The position numbers and the translations under genes were made by a program. Below, one piece after another: positions 1 through 5,240 of a stretch of DNA of 8,747 bases. Source of the stretch: Actinomycetota bacterium (GTDB lineage: Bacteria > Actinomycetota > Acidimicrobiia > Spongiisociales > UBA11373); contig DNGH01000100.1 of assembly GCA_003486285.1 (NCBI GenBank), forward strand, positions 1 to 8,747, given 5' to 3'. Positions within the stretch are counted from its first letter, which is position 1, and every line of letters begins with the position of its first letter. The notes under the pieces were generated by a model, which was not told where the DNA came from, ran no database searches, and was given only the letters and a program-made list of their open reading frames with translations.

Positions 1-329
1 TCGGCACCGTAGGCGCGCAGCAGATCCTGCTTCTCCTTGGATTGCTTGTCGGCCATCACCGCGACCATCCGGTATCCCTTCATCACCGCAGCCATCGCCA
101 GGCCGACGCCGGTGTTGCCGCTGGTGGGTTCGACGATGGTGTCGCCGGGATGGAGCAGGCCGTCGCGCTCGGCGGCCTCGATCATGGCGAGCCCGATCCG
201 GTCCTTCGACGATCCTCCGGGGTTGAACGCCTCGAGCTTGGCGACCAGGTTGCCCGGCGGATGCAGCCGGGAGAGCCGAACCATCGGGGTGTTACCGATG
301 GTGGCCAGGATGTCGGGGCGGATGTCCAT
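1..329 (-). CDS. Cysteine synthase / cystathionine beta-synthase family PLP enzyme, N-terminal part (cut by window edge)
   Basis: Fold-type II PLP enzyme that would make cysteine from O-acetylserine and sulfide, or cystathionine from serine and homocysteine, in the cytoplasm. The 109 visible residues show the family landmarks in order: the start MDIRPDILATIGNTPMVRL, the Schiff-base lysine K42 in NPGGSSKDR (usually SVKDR), and the substrate-binding loop TSGNTG (residues 69-74). The text MADKQSKEKQDLLRAYGA near the cut resembles the cystathionine beta-synthase branch as much as CysK, so I give no symbol. The ATG at 329-327 begins right where the homology begins. No Shine-Dalgarno sequence precedes it; a TACTCT hexamer at 342-337 could be a -10 box giving a nearly leaderless mRNA. 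The gene lies downstream of the sensor kinase on the same strand but is separated by a repeat-like gap, so it is probably an independent unit. The C-terminus, and any CBS regulatory domains, lie outside the window. Confidence 0.9.
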   Translation of the reverse strand, partial: MDIRPDILATIGNTPMVRLSRLHPPGNLVAKLEAFNPGGSSKDRIGLAMIEAAERDGLLHPGDTIVEPTSGNTGVGLAMAAVMKGYRMVAVMADKQSKEKQDLLRAYGA

Positions 330-352
330 GGGGGAGAGAGTAGGTGCATGTT

Positions 353-420
353 TCTCCCCCCGAAGGGGGGAGTACGACGGAGCCGGGAGGGGGTTTCCCA
401 GGTCGCCCTGGGTGGAAAAC
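353..420. repeat. Repeat-like intergenic element with two hairpins
   Basis: The gap between the kinase stop and the PLP-enzyme start holds no gene. It contains a perfect hairpin at 354-372: eight-base arms CTCCCCCC and GGGGGGAG around a GAA loop, which on the minus strand can form a stable C(UUCG)G-type tip. A linker, then an imperfect inverted repeat at about 393-420, follow; in the latter TTTCC/GGAAA and CAGG/CCTG pair around a GGT bulge. The layout and the G/C homopolymer arms look like the short dispersed intergenic repeats of high-GC actinobacterial genomes. That identity is from pattern memory; only one copy is visible here. A transcription terminator is less likely because no T-tract follows on either strand. 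Confidence 0.4.
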
Positions 421-427
421 GCACCCT

Positions 428-444
428 CTGAACGGCAAGTTCAG
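428..444 (-). terminator. Possible weak hairpin just after the sensor kinase stop
   Basis: CTGAAC at 428-433 and GTTCAG at 439-444 form a six-base stem with a five-base loop, starting 6 bp past the kinase stop codon. There is no T-tract, so as an intrinsic terminator it is weak. It may act together with the larger hairpin at 354-372 to end the two-component operon before the PLP-enzyme gene. Confidence 0.25.
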
Positions 445-450
445 GTTCCT

Positions 451-1524
451 TCAGACGGCGGGTAGCGCCAGGGTGAAAGTGGCTCCGCGGCCCAAGCCGT
501 CGGACTGCACCGTAAGGTCCCCGTGATGCGATCGGGCGATGCCGCGAGCAATGGTCAGCCCGATCCCGGTACCACCTGAGCGGGTGGATGTGGCCCGGTA
601 AAAGCGTTCGAAGATGCGCTCTAGATCCCGCTCCTCGATCCCGATCCCGGTATCGGTGATGGTCACCACGACGCGACCGTGGTCGGCGCGCCCGGTCACC
701 GTCACCCGGCCCCCGGCCGGGGTGTTGCCCAGGGCGTTACCCAACACGTTGACGATCACCTGGGTCAGCCGGTCGGGGTCGCCCACAACGAGCAGGGCAG
801 GCAGTTCCACCACCAGGTCGACCTGCTTGTCGTCGAACTGAGGCCGCAGGCGCTGTGCCACCTTCCCCGCGAGTGATCCGAGATCGACGCGCTCCTGCCG
901 CAATCCCTCCGGCTCGTCGCTCCGAGAGAGCGCGGACAGGTCCTCCGCAAGTCGCTTCAGCCGGGCCGCCTCTTCCGCCACCGAGGCGTAAGTCTCCGCC
1001 TCGGCCGGCACCACCCCGTCGATCAGACCCTCCATGAATCCCTCTATGGCGGTGAGCGGAGTGCGCAGCTCATGGGAGACGTCGGCCATCAGCTGCATGC
1101 GGCCGCGCTCCGTCGCCTCGAGAGAGGCAGCCAAAGCGTTGACGTCTGCGGCCAGGGCCGCGAGCTCCGCTTCCGCAGGCGGGTCGACCCGCTCCCGATA
1201 GTCGCCTCCGGCGAGGCGGCGGGTGGCGAAACGAACCCGGTCGACCGGGCGGAGGATGCGCCGCACCACGAATGAGACGACCACCACCGCAACCACCGCG
1301 CTCGCCCCAATCGCAACCACAAACGCCCGGCGAAGCGCCGAGTCGAACGCCCGCTCGATCTCGACCGTGCTCCCGCCCATCATCCCGCCCCCGTGTACGA
1401 CGTGCCCGTGAAAGAAGGTCGGGGCGGCCACTGCGGCGATCACCACGAAGGTGACCACGCCGGCCGCCGCCACGATCAGGTGGGAGGTGAGCAGTCGAGC
1501 CCGCAGCGTCCGCAGGACCTTCAC
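451..1524 (-). CDS. Two-component sensor histidine kinase (BaeS/CusS-like)
   Basis: Membrane sensor kinase of 357 residues that should phosphorylate the response regulator encoded just upstream. Domains in order: TM1 about 12-34; a very short extracytoplasmic loop 35-67 containing HGHVVH, a glycine run and MM; TM2 about 68-87; HAMP about 88-140; HisKA with the H-box VSHELRTPLTAIEG (phospho-acceptor H151); and HATPase_c with the N-box around N259/N263, G1 DTGIGI (291-296), F-box IFERFYRA (304-311) and G2 GGTGIGL (317-323). All catalytic boxes are present. The His/Met-rich loop and the adjoining Met/His-rich secreted protein suggest Cu(I) or a similar soft metal as signal; this is inference. 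The GTG start at 1524-1522 overlaps the regulator's TGA by three bases (GTGA), indicating translational coupling. The same frame stays open upstream to 1662, but that part lies wholly inside the regulator gene and has no kinase features. Confidence 0.93.
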   Translation of the reverse strand: MKVLRTLRARLLTSHLIVAAAGVVTFVVIAAVAAPTFFHGHVVHGGGMMGGSTVEIERAFDSALRRAFVVAIGASAVVAVVVVSFVVRRILRPVDRVRFATRRLAGGDYRERVDPPAEAELAALAADVNALAASLEATERGRMQLMADVSHELRTPLTAIEGFMEGLIDGVVPAEAETYASVAEEAARLKRLAEDLSALSRSDEPEGLRQERVDLGSLAGKVAQRLRPQFDDKQVDLVVELPALLVVGDPDRLTQVIVNVLGNALGNTPAGGRVTVTGRADHGRVVVTITDTGIGIEERDLERIFERFYRATSTRSGGTGIGLTIARGIARSHHGDLTVQSDGLGRGATFTLALPAV

Positions 1525-2213
1525 CGCGGCTCCTCGACCAGCTTGTAGCCGACGCCGCGCACGGTGGCAACCACCGCCGGGTCCTGAGCGTCGTCGCCCA
1601 GCCGGTGGCGCAGATTGCGGATATGGACGTCCACCACCCGCTCGTCGCCGAAGAAGTCCCATCCCCAGACTTGCTCGACAAGTTGGCGTCGGGTGAAGAC
1701 CCGGCCCGGCGACGCAGCCAGGGCGAAAAGGAGATCGAATTCGAGCGTGGTCAGCGAGACTTCACTGCCGCGAAACGTGACGATCCGCCCGGCGCTGTCG
1801 ATGCGAAGCGAACCGACGTCGATGACATCGGACTCAGATGCCGGCCGCCGCGCCCGACGCAGCACCGCCCTGACCCGGGCGGCAACCTCGCGGGGACTGA
1901 ACGGCTTGGTCACATAGTCGTCCGCTCCAAGCGACAGACCGAGCACCTTGTCGATCTCCTCGGCTCGGGCGGTGAGCATGATCACGTAGGCGTCTGAGAT
2001 GCGTCGCAGCTCGGCGAGGATGGCAAACCCGTCCCGCCCCGGGAGCCGCACATCGAGGATCACGACCTCGGGTCGCAGCCTCGCCACCATGGCAAGCGCC
2101 TCGTCCCCATCAGCAGCCTCGGCGACCTCGAACCCATCGGCGACGAGGTAGCGGCACAACACATCGCGGATCTTCGGCTCGTCGTCGACGACCAGGACGC
2201 GGGGGTCACTCAT
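1521..2213 (-). CDS. OmpR/PhoB-family response regulator
   Basis: DNA-binding response regulator of 230 residues, full length for the family. The receiver domain (about 4-118) has the acidic pocket D10/D11, phospho-acceptor D54 in VILDVRLPG, switch threonine T81 and conserved K103 in TKPF. The winged-helix domain (about 130-227) ends with the typical recognition-helix and wing text DVHIRNLRHRLGD and TVRGVGYKL. It is paired with the overlapping sensor kinase gene and follows the Met/His-rich protein and SHOCT protein on the same strand, so it probably activates this cassette under metal stress. No clear Shine-Dalgarno sequence precedes the ATG at 2213-2211. Instead a nine-base-pair hairpin sits nine bases upstream. 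Candidate binding sites are the phased TGAAG motifs at 2809-2847. Confidence 0.95.
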   Translation of the reverse strand: MSDPRVLVVDDEPKIRDVLCRYLVADGFEVAEAADGDEALAMVARLRPEVVILDVRLPGRDGFAILAELRRISDAYVIMLTARAEEIDKVLGLSLGADDYVTKPFSPREVAARVRAVLRRARRPASESDVIDVGSLRIDSAGRIVTFRGSEVSLTTLEFDLLFALAASPGRVFTRRQLVEQVWGWDFFGDERVVDVHIRNLRHRLGDDAQDPAVVATVRGVGYKLVEEPR

Positions 2214-2221
2214 GGAACGAT

Positions 2222-2249
2222 GCTACGGGGCCCTCTCGGACCCCGTAGC
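2222..2249 (-). promoter_or_regulatory. Hairpin between the Met/His-rich gene and the response regulator
   Basis: Perfect nine-base arms GCTACGGGG (2222-2230) and CCCCGTAGC (2241-2249) enclose a ten-base loop, inside which CC and GG can extend the pairing with one bulged base. On the transcribed strand the structure ends nine bases before the regulator ATG and begins 26 bases after the Met/His-rich stop codon. No T-tract follows, so a classical terminator is unlikely. It may be an attenuator, an mRNA processing or stability element, or a structure covering the translation start of the regulator gene, which lacks a visible Shine-Dalgarno sequence. Confidence 0.5.
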
Positions 2250-2275
2250 GCCTCCGATTCGAGCGGACTGAGCCG

Positions 2276-2557
2276 TCAATCCCCGGTACCCATCATGGAG
2301 CCGTGGATGACGGCGTGATCCGCCATCCCCGTCCCCTGCATCGACCCCATCCCCGTCCCGTGCATCGACCTCATCCCCGTCCCGTGCATCTCGGGTGCCG
2401 CAGACATGTGATCCGGCATCCCGGCATGCTCGGCGTGATAGGGGCACTCCGCCGGTGTAGTTGGCGCGGGGTCTGAGCCCTGGGCGATGGCGACAGCTGG
2501 GACTGCCACCAGAACGAGGGCAAGCCCGATTCCGGCCATTGTGATACGCCGATTCAT
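2276..2557 (-). CDS. Secreted Met/His-rich repeat protein, probable copper binder
   Basis: Small exported protein of 93 residues. A Sec signal peptide (MNRR, hydrophobic 8-25) ends with AIA before Q26. The mature 68 residues contain ten Met and seven His plus a single Cys (C38 in AECPYH), in clusters such as HAEHAGMPDHM and in nearly three units of an eight-residue repeat, MHGTGMRS / MHGTGMGS / MQGTGMAD (57-80). Such Met/His patterns bind Cu(I)/Cu(II) or Ag(I) in other periplasmic proteins; no named family is claimed. I chose the ATG at 2557-2555 because GGGAGAGG at 2570-2563 lies five bases before it. A GTG at 2563 would overlap the upstream SHOCT stop as GTGA but has no room for a ribosome binding site. 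It is probably co-transcribed with the SHOCT gene, regulator and kinase, and may buffer metal near the sensor. Confidence 0.8.
   Translation of the reverse strand: MNRRITMAGIGLALVLVAVPAVAIAQGSDPAPTTPAECPYHAEHAGMPDHMSAAPEMHGTGMRSMHGTGMGSMQGTGMADHAVIHGSMMGTGD
2324..2395. repeat. 24-bp tandem repeat inside the Met/His-rich gene
   Basis: Units begin at 2324, 2348 and 2372. The first two differ at two positions (2336/2360 and 2347/2371), and the third matches through its first 19 bases before diverging. The 24-bp period keeps the reading frame and encodes the eight-residue unit M-(H/Q)-G-T-G-M-x-S. Such an array can gain or lose units by slippage, changing the number of metal-binding units. Confidence 0.75.
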
Positions 2558-2559
2558 AT

Positions 2560-2760
2560 TCACCTCTCCCTGAGAGCGGTAAGCCGCTCCCGGTATTCGT
2601 CGCGGTCGATGTCGCCGCGGGCCATCCGTTCATCAAGGATCCGCCGCGGTGCGTTGGCGTCGTCATTGCGGCCATTGTTGACCCCAATGAACCACCAGAC
2701 GATGACCGTGAGGAACACGACGCTGGTAAGCCACATCGACCACGGGAACCATCCATGCAT
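2560..2760 (-). CDS. SHOCT-domain mini membrane protein (first copy)
   Basis: Protein of 66 residues: a Trp-rich N-terminus (MHGWFPWSMW), one transmembrane helix about 10-26, a short polar linker, and a C-terminal SHOCT (short C-terminal) domain, ILDERMARGDIDRDEYRERL (41-60). SHOCT domains are thought to mediate oligomerisation or protein contacts; the specific role is unknown. The ATG at 2760-2758 fits, with AAGGAG ten bases upstream; an in-frame GTG at 2763 is equally possible. Its stop (2562-2560) is two bases from the Met/His-rich ATG, so the two are translated together. It is the first gene of the two-component cassette. A second protein of the same design leads the CsoR operon at 6751-6975. 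Confidence 0.8.
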   Translation of the reverse strand: MHGWFPWSMWLTSVVFLTVIVWWFIGVNNGRNDDANAPRRILDERMARGDIDRDEYRERLTALRER

Positions 2761-2808
2761 CACCGACACGCTCCTTCTATTGCCTGCCCCCATCAGATCA
2801 GACGCGAA

Positions 2809-2847
2809 TGAAGGAACCCCGGTCGCGGATGTGAAGACTCGATGAAG
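2809..2847 (-). promoter_or_regulatory. Three phased TGAAG motifs, candidate response-regulator site
   Basis: TGAAG (CTTCA on the coding strand of the downstream operon) occurs at 2809-2813, 2832-2836 and 2843-2847. The spacings, 11 and 23 bp, are close to one and two helical turns. OmpR/PhoB-family regulators typically bind such direct repeats at about 11-bp spacing. The motifs lie 49-87 bp upstream of the SHOCT start, where an activator site would sit. The assignment to the regulator at 1521-2213 is inference. Confidence 0.45.
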
Positions 2848-2872
2848 GTGGGACCCGGTGGGTTGCGCCGGC

Positions 2873-3421
2873 TTACTGCGGTTCCCGGGCGCGCACAGTC
2901 TGTTCCCATTGGTAGAGCCGCTCCGCATCACCCCAGGAGGCCTTGATGAAGTCGAGGATGGCAAGGACCTCGTCCTCGGTCAGGGTGCTGCCGAACCTGG
3001 GCATGCGGCTCTCAGGCACGGGGATGTCGTACCCACGCAGCACGATTCCGACCAGCTCGTCGTCGCCGTGATGCCAGGTGTGCCCGGAAGCGTCCTGGGG
3101 CGGAGGACGCAAACCTCCGTCATCGGCCCGGCTCTTCCAGTCGGGGTCGCCGCTCAGATCCGGCTGATGACACTCGGCGCAAGACTCGCCGTAGAGGGCG
3201 GCGCCCTGTGCCACACGGGCGAAGTCGAGACCGGGAAGTGGTGGTAGATCGATCGCTGGGGTAAGCGACGGATCGGTCACGGGCACGGACGACGATCCGG
3301 TGCACGCGGCGACGAGCACCAGACCGGCAAAGAACCCTGAACCCCGACGGGAGCAGCGTGCCTGACCTGGGCTCCGCTGTCGAGTGACTTCGACCCGTGT
3401 GCTCGCGGAGTCGACTCTCAT
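2873..3421 (-). CDS. Membrane-anchored mono-haem c-type cytochrome lipoprotein
   Basis: Exported electron carrier of 182 residues. A long basic N-region (1-29) and a hydrophobic stretch (30-39) lead to the lipobox VAAC, with lipidated C40. The mature part holds one covalent haem site, CAECH (81-85, axial H85), and a likely distal ligand M140 in SRMPRFG. The text SGHTWHHGDDELVGIVLRG (112-130) is typical of class I cytochrome c domains in actinobacterial copper or respiratory loci. The start is the ATG at 3421-3419; no strong Shine-Dalgarno sequence is visible, and the 29-residue region before the hydrophobic core is longer than usual, so the start is moderately certain. The gene is 112 bp upstream of the SHOCT cassette and 168 bp after the nuclease-like gene, on the same strand, probably as its own unit. 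It could accept electrons during copper or thiol oxidation in the envelope, or serve a terminal oxidase; its partner is not in the window. Confidence 0.88.
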   Translation of the reverse strand: MRVDSASTRVEVTRQRSPGQARCSRRGSGFFAGLVLVAACTGSSSVPVTDPSLTPAIDLPPLPGLDFARVAQGAALYGESCAECHQPDLSGDPDWKSRADDGGLRPPPQDASGHTWHHGDDELVGIVLRGYDIPVPESRMPRFGSTLTEDEVLAILDFIKASWGDAERLYQWEQTVRAREPQ

Positions 3422-3442
3422 TCAGGATCACCCGGGTTGCGG

Positions 3443-3470
3443 AGGTCACCACCACGACGGGACGTAACAA
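3443..3470 (-). promoter_or_regulatory. Weak candidate promoter of the cytochrome gene
   Basis: In the 168-bp gap 3422-3589, the only non-coding stretch here, TTGTTA (3470-3465) and TGACCT (3448-3443) are spaced by 16 bases in the sense of the cytochrome gene and would give a leader of roughly 15 bases. The -10 match is poor. Apart from this I see no gene, repeat or strong hairpin in the gap. Confidence 0.25.
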
Positions 3471-3589
3471 GAGCCGTCCTTCTCCGCAGACCGCAACCCA
3501 TCGCCACAGGCTAGGCCCACCCCGTTCCCGAATTCCAAGGCTGAGCGGTGCGTTTCACACGCCCATCCGCTGTCGCGGCGAGCAGATGG

Positions 3590-4189
3590 TCAGCCCACTT
3601 TGTCAAGCAGGGCGAGGAGGCCGACCACGGGGTCAGAGAACCGCGTGATTCGGTAGAGATCCTGGTGGCTTGCGAGATGGCTGCGAATGAATCGAGCGGC
3701 ATCTCCCAGGTGGACGGTTGTTCCGGGACCGATGTGTCCGTGGCCGGCGAAGACCACGAGTCGAACCCGAGCAGTAGGTGTGGTGGCGACACCCTTGGCA
3801 ATCACCCTGTCGACCACCTCGTCGTGAGGATCGGTGTAGAGGTCTCCGGTTCGTCGCAGGGCGGCGTGGAGAGCACCCGGGGTCCTGATGGCAGGGTTGA
3901 AGGCAGCCTCGGCGGTCTTGACTTCGCCAATGACGACGTCGAAACGGGTCGGGTCGATGTCCAAGGCGGAGTCGATTTCGGTGACGATGATGCATTCCTC
4001 GACCGACAGGCCCAGTTGGTGGTGGGCCGGGCCTGGTGGGTTCGGTGGCCGCACGGCGATGATGTCGATGTCCGTAAGAGCGCGGTATCCATTGGATTCG
4101 AGGACATGGAGTTCCTGCTCGGTGAGGACGAAGTAGCCGTTGAGTCGCAGGTAGGCGACGGTGAGGGCGAGCGCGGGATCAGAGCTCAT
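3590..4189 (-). CDS. Uncharacterised protein with a PD-(D/E)XK nuclease-like motif
   Basis: Soluble protein of 199 residues, with no signal peptide or membrane segment. I do not recognise a named family. Residues 12-46 (AYLRLNGYFVLTE, then TDIDIIAVR) followed by FDVVIGEVKTAEAAFNP (83-99) match the layout of restriction-endonuclease-like folds: D42 on one strand and E89-x-K91 on the next, after an N-terminal helix of the LRLNGYFV type. The second half contains RVRLVVFAGHGH (141-152) and ends KVG. It may be an active nuclease or a degenerate fold member. The ATG at 4189-4187 has GAGG at a good distance. An in-frame ATG at 4267, overlapping the previous stop as TGATG, would add 26 unconserved-looking residues. 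It sits last in the CsoR operon, 77 bp after the small membrane protein. A nuclease-like product has no obvious place in copper handling; DNA repair under metal stress is one speculation. Confidence 0.72.
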   Translation of the reverse strand: MSSDPALALTVAYLRLNGYFVLTEQELHVLESNGYRALTDIDIIAVRPPNPPGPAHHQLGLSVEECIIVTEIDSALDIDPTRFDVVIGEVKTAEAAFNPAIRTPGALHAALRRTGDLYTDPHDEVVDRVIAKGVATTPTARVRLVVFAGHGHIGPGTTVHLGDAARFIRSHLASHQDLYRITRFSDPVVGLLALLDKVG

Positions 4190-4266
4190 GGCTATTCCTC
4201 GCTTCCTGAGATGCCGAGTCCCGAACGACGGCACCGGCGATACCTCTGTAGGTGGTCCGTACGACA

Positions 4267-4647
4267 TCAGTGGTCGTGGCCGTGGGTAGTGGTGACCGAG
4301 GGCGCGGAGTCGGCAGACTCGCCGCCGCTTATGAGCGGGCCTATCACGACTGACGAAACCAGGAAGGCAACAGCGAACAGCGCCGCCGCGATCGCCGGAG
4401 CGGCCCACGAATGGAAGCGGCGCTTGAGCCGCCACAGCATCGGCGCGGCGGCGACCAGGCCGATGGCGAAGAAGAGGAACCGGCCACCGGTCCCGGCGAG
4501 GATGGCCGCACCGGCGAGTGGACCGACGTGGTGCAGCACGTGAGGCGCCACGCCGATGACGGCACCCCACCCCGCAGCCAGGGCCTGGCGCACCCTGGCA
4601 CCGGGCCCGCGGCGGGTGTCCACCGATTCGAGCGCTGTTGGGGTCAC
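4267..4647 (-). CDS. Small three-helix membrane protein with a His-rich tail
   Basis: Inner-membrane protein of 126 residues with helices at about 27-52, 56-74 and 82-106. The first helix holds H36, H39 and H40 (APHVLHHVGPLAG), followed by glycine/alanine packing motifs; the C-terminus is a short polar tail ending THGHDH (121-126). The His pair in the membrane and the His tail suggest metal contact, but this is inference. I have no named family; proteins of this look occur beside CcdA/redoxin genes in actinobacterial metal-resistance regions. The GTG start at 4647-4645 overlaps the redoxin stop as GTGA, so it is translationally coupled to the redoxin and likely works with it. Confidence 0.8.
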   Translation of the reverse strand: MTPTALESVDTRRGPGARVRQALAAGWGAVIGVAPHVLHHVGPLAGAAILAGTGGRFLFFAIGLVAAAPMLWRLKRRFHSWAAPAIAAALFAVAFLVSSVVIGPLISGGESADSAPSVTTTHGHDH

Positions 4648-5240
4648 GCCGCTCCGGCGCCCAGGTTGGCGTCCAACTCGGCCAGGAAGTCGCCGGCGGG
4701 AACGAACATCTCGGCGTAGTGCCGCACCCAGCCGACGCTGCCGTCCTGGCGGACCAGGGCGAAGCTATGGCTGGGACGATCGCTGTGCCCGTAGACACCC
4801 AGCATCCCGTATGCGTTTGTAACCCTGCGGTCGGCGTCGATGAGAATCGGCGTGGTGATCCCGTAACTAGCGGCCTCGGCGGCGACCAGCGGTGCGGGAT
4901 CCACCATGATCGGGAGGAGCACCACTCCCCGCTCCGCCAACTGCGCCTCGAGCTCGGGAATCTGCAGGAAGCAGCCGCTGCAGCCCACTCCCATCGAGAA
5001 ATAGAGCAGGGTGTCGCCTTCGGCAAGGCTGGCCTCGAGCGAGAACGTCTGCCCATCGGTGGCTGCCAACTCGAACGGCACGGCGCGATCGGGTCCCGAG
5101 GATGGTGCCTCACTGATGGCGGTGTAGGCGACCAGGATCGCCAGCAATACGAGGGGCAGGGCGAATCCGAGCCAGCGCCACAGGGAGGAGCGCGGCTCGG
5201 TGACGGAAGCCGGGGTCGGTCTAGTGGTGCGCGGGCTCAT
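4644..5240 (-). CDS. Membrane-anchored extracytoplasmic redoxin (AhpC/TSA or TlpA-like)
   Basis: Thiol-disulfide protein of 198 residues. A basic N-terminus is followed by one hydrophobic anchor (about 24-42), a linker, and a thioredoxin-fold domain starting near VPFELAATDGQTFSL (54-68). The active site is GCSGC (C87 and C90), placed after the first strand LLYFSMGV as in AhpC/TSA and TlpA proteins; the rest (LPIMVDP, PILIDADRRVTNAYGMLG, SFALVRQDGSVGW) follows the fold. It should receive electrons from the CcdA protein encoded upstream and pass them to envelope targets. The ATG at 5240-5238 has GAGAGG seven bases upstream; a 15-residue in-frame extension to 5285 lies inside ccdA and adds nothing recognisable. 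It overlaps ccdA by 20 bp and the next gene by GTGA. Confidence 0.88.
   Translation of the reverse strand: MSPRTTRPTPASVTEPRSSLWRWLGFALPLVLLAILVAYTAISEAPSSGPDRAVPFELAATDGQTFSLEASLAEGDTLLYFSMGVGCSGCFLQIPELEAQLAERGVVLLPIMVDPAPLVAAEAASYGITTPILIDADRRVTNAYGMLGVYGHSDRPSHSFALVRQDGSVGWVRHYAEMFVPAGDFLAELDANLGAGAA

Noticed and set aside
354..372. Intrinsic terminator for the kinase operon
   Set aside because: The stem is strong but no run of T follows on either strand; the unit looks more like part of a repeat element, so it was not called as a terminator.
2223..2756. 177-codon minus-strand frame over the SHOCT and Met/His-rich genes
   Set aside because: It covers two genes that have clear signal peptide, transmembrane and SHOCT features in other frames; its own product is low complexity. 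The repeats it shows (DARDGDEVDARDGD) are only the shadow of the 24-bp tandem repeat.
3548..4543. Long plus-strand open frame (331 codons)
   Set aside because: It is antisense to the nuclease-like and small membrane protein genes, has no recognisable domain, low-complexity composition and no ribosome site. The minus-strand genes have fold features and operon overlaps.
4190..5113. N-terminal extension of the nuclease-like frame (308 extra codons)
   Set aside because: The extension runs through the small membrane protein and redoxin genes in another frame and is Arg/Pro/Ser-rich. The ATG at 4189 has a good ribosome site and begins the folded-looking part.
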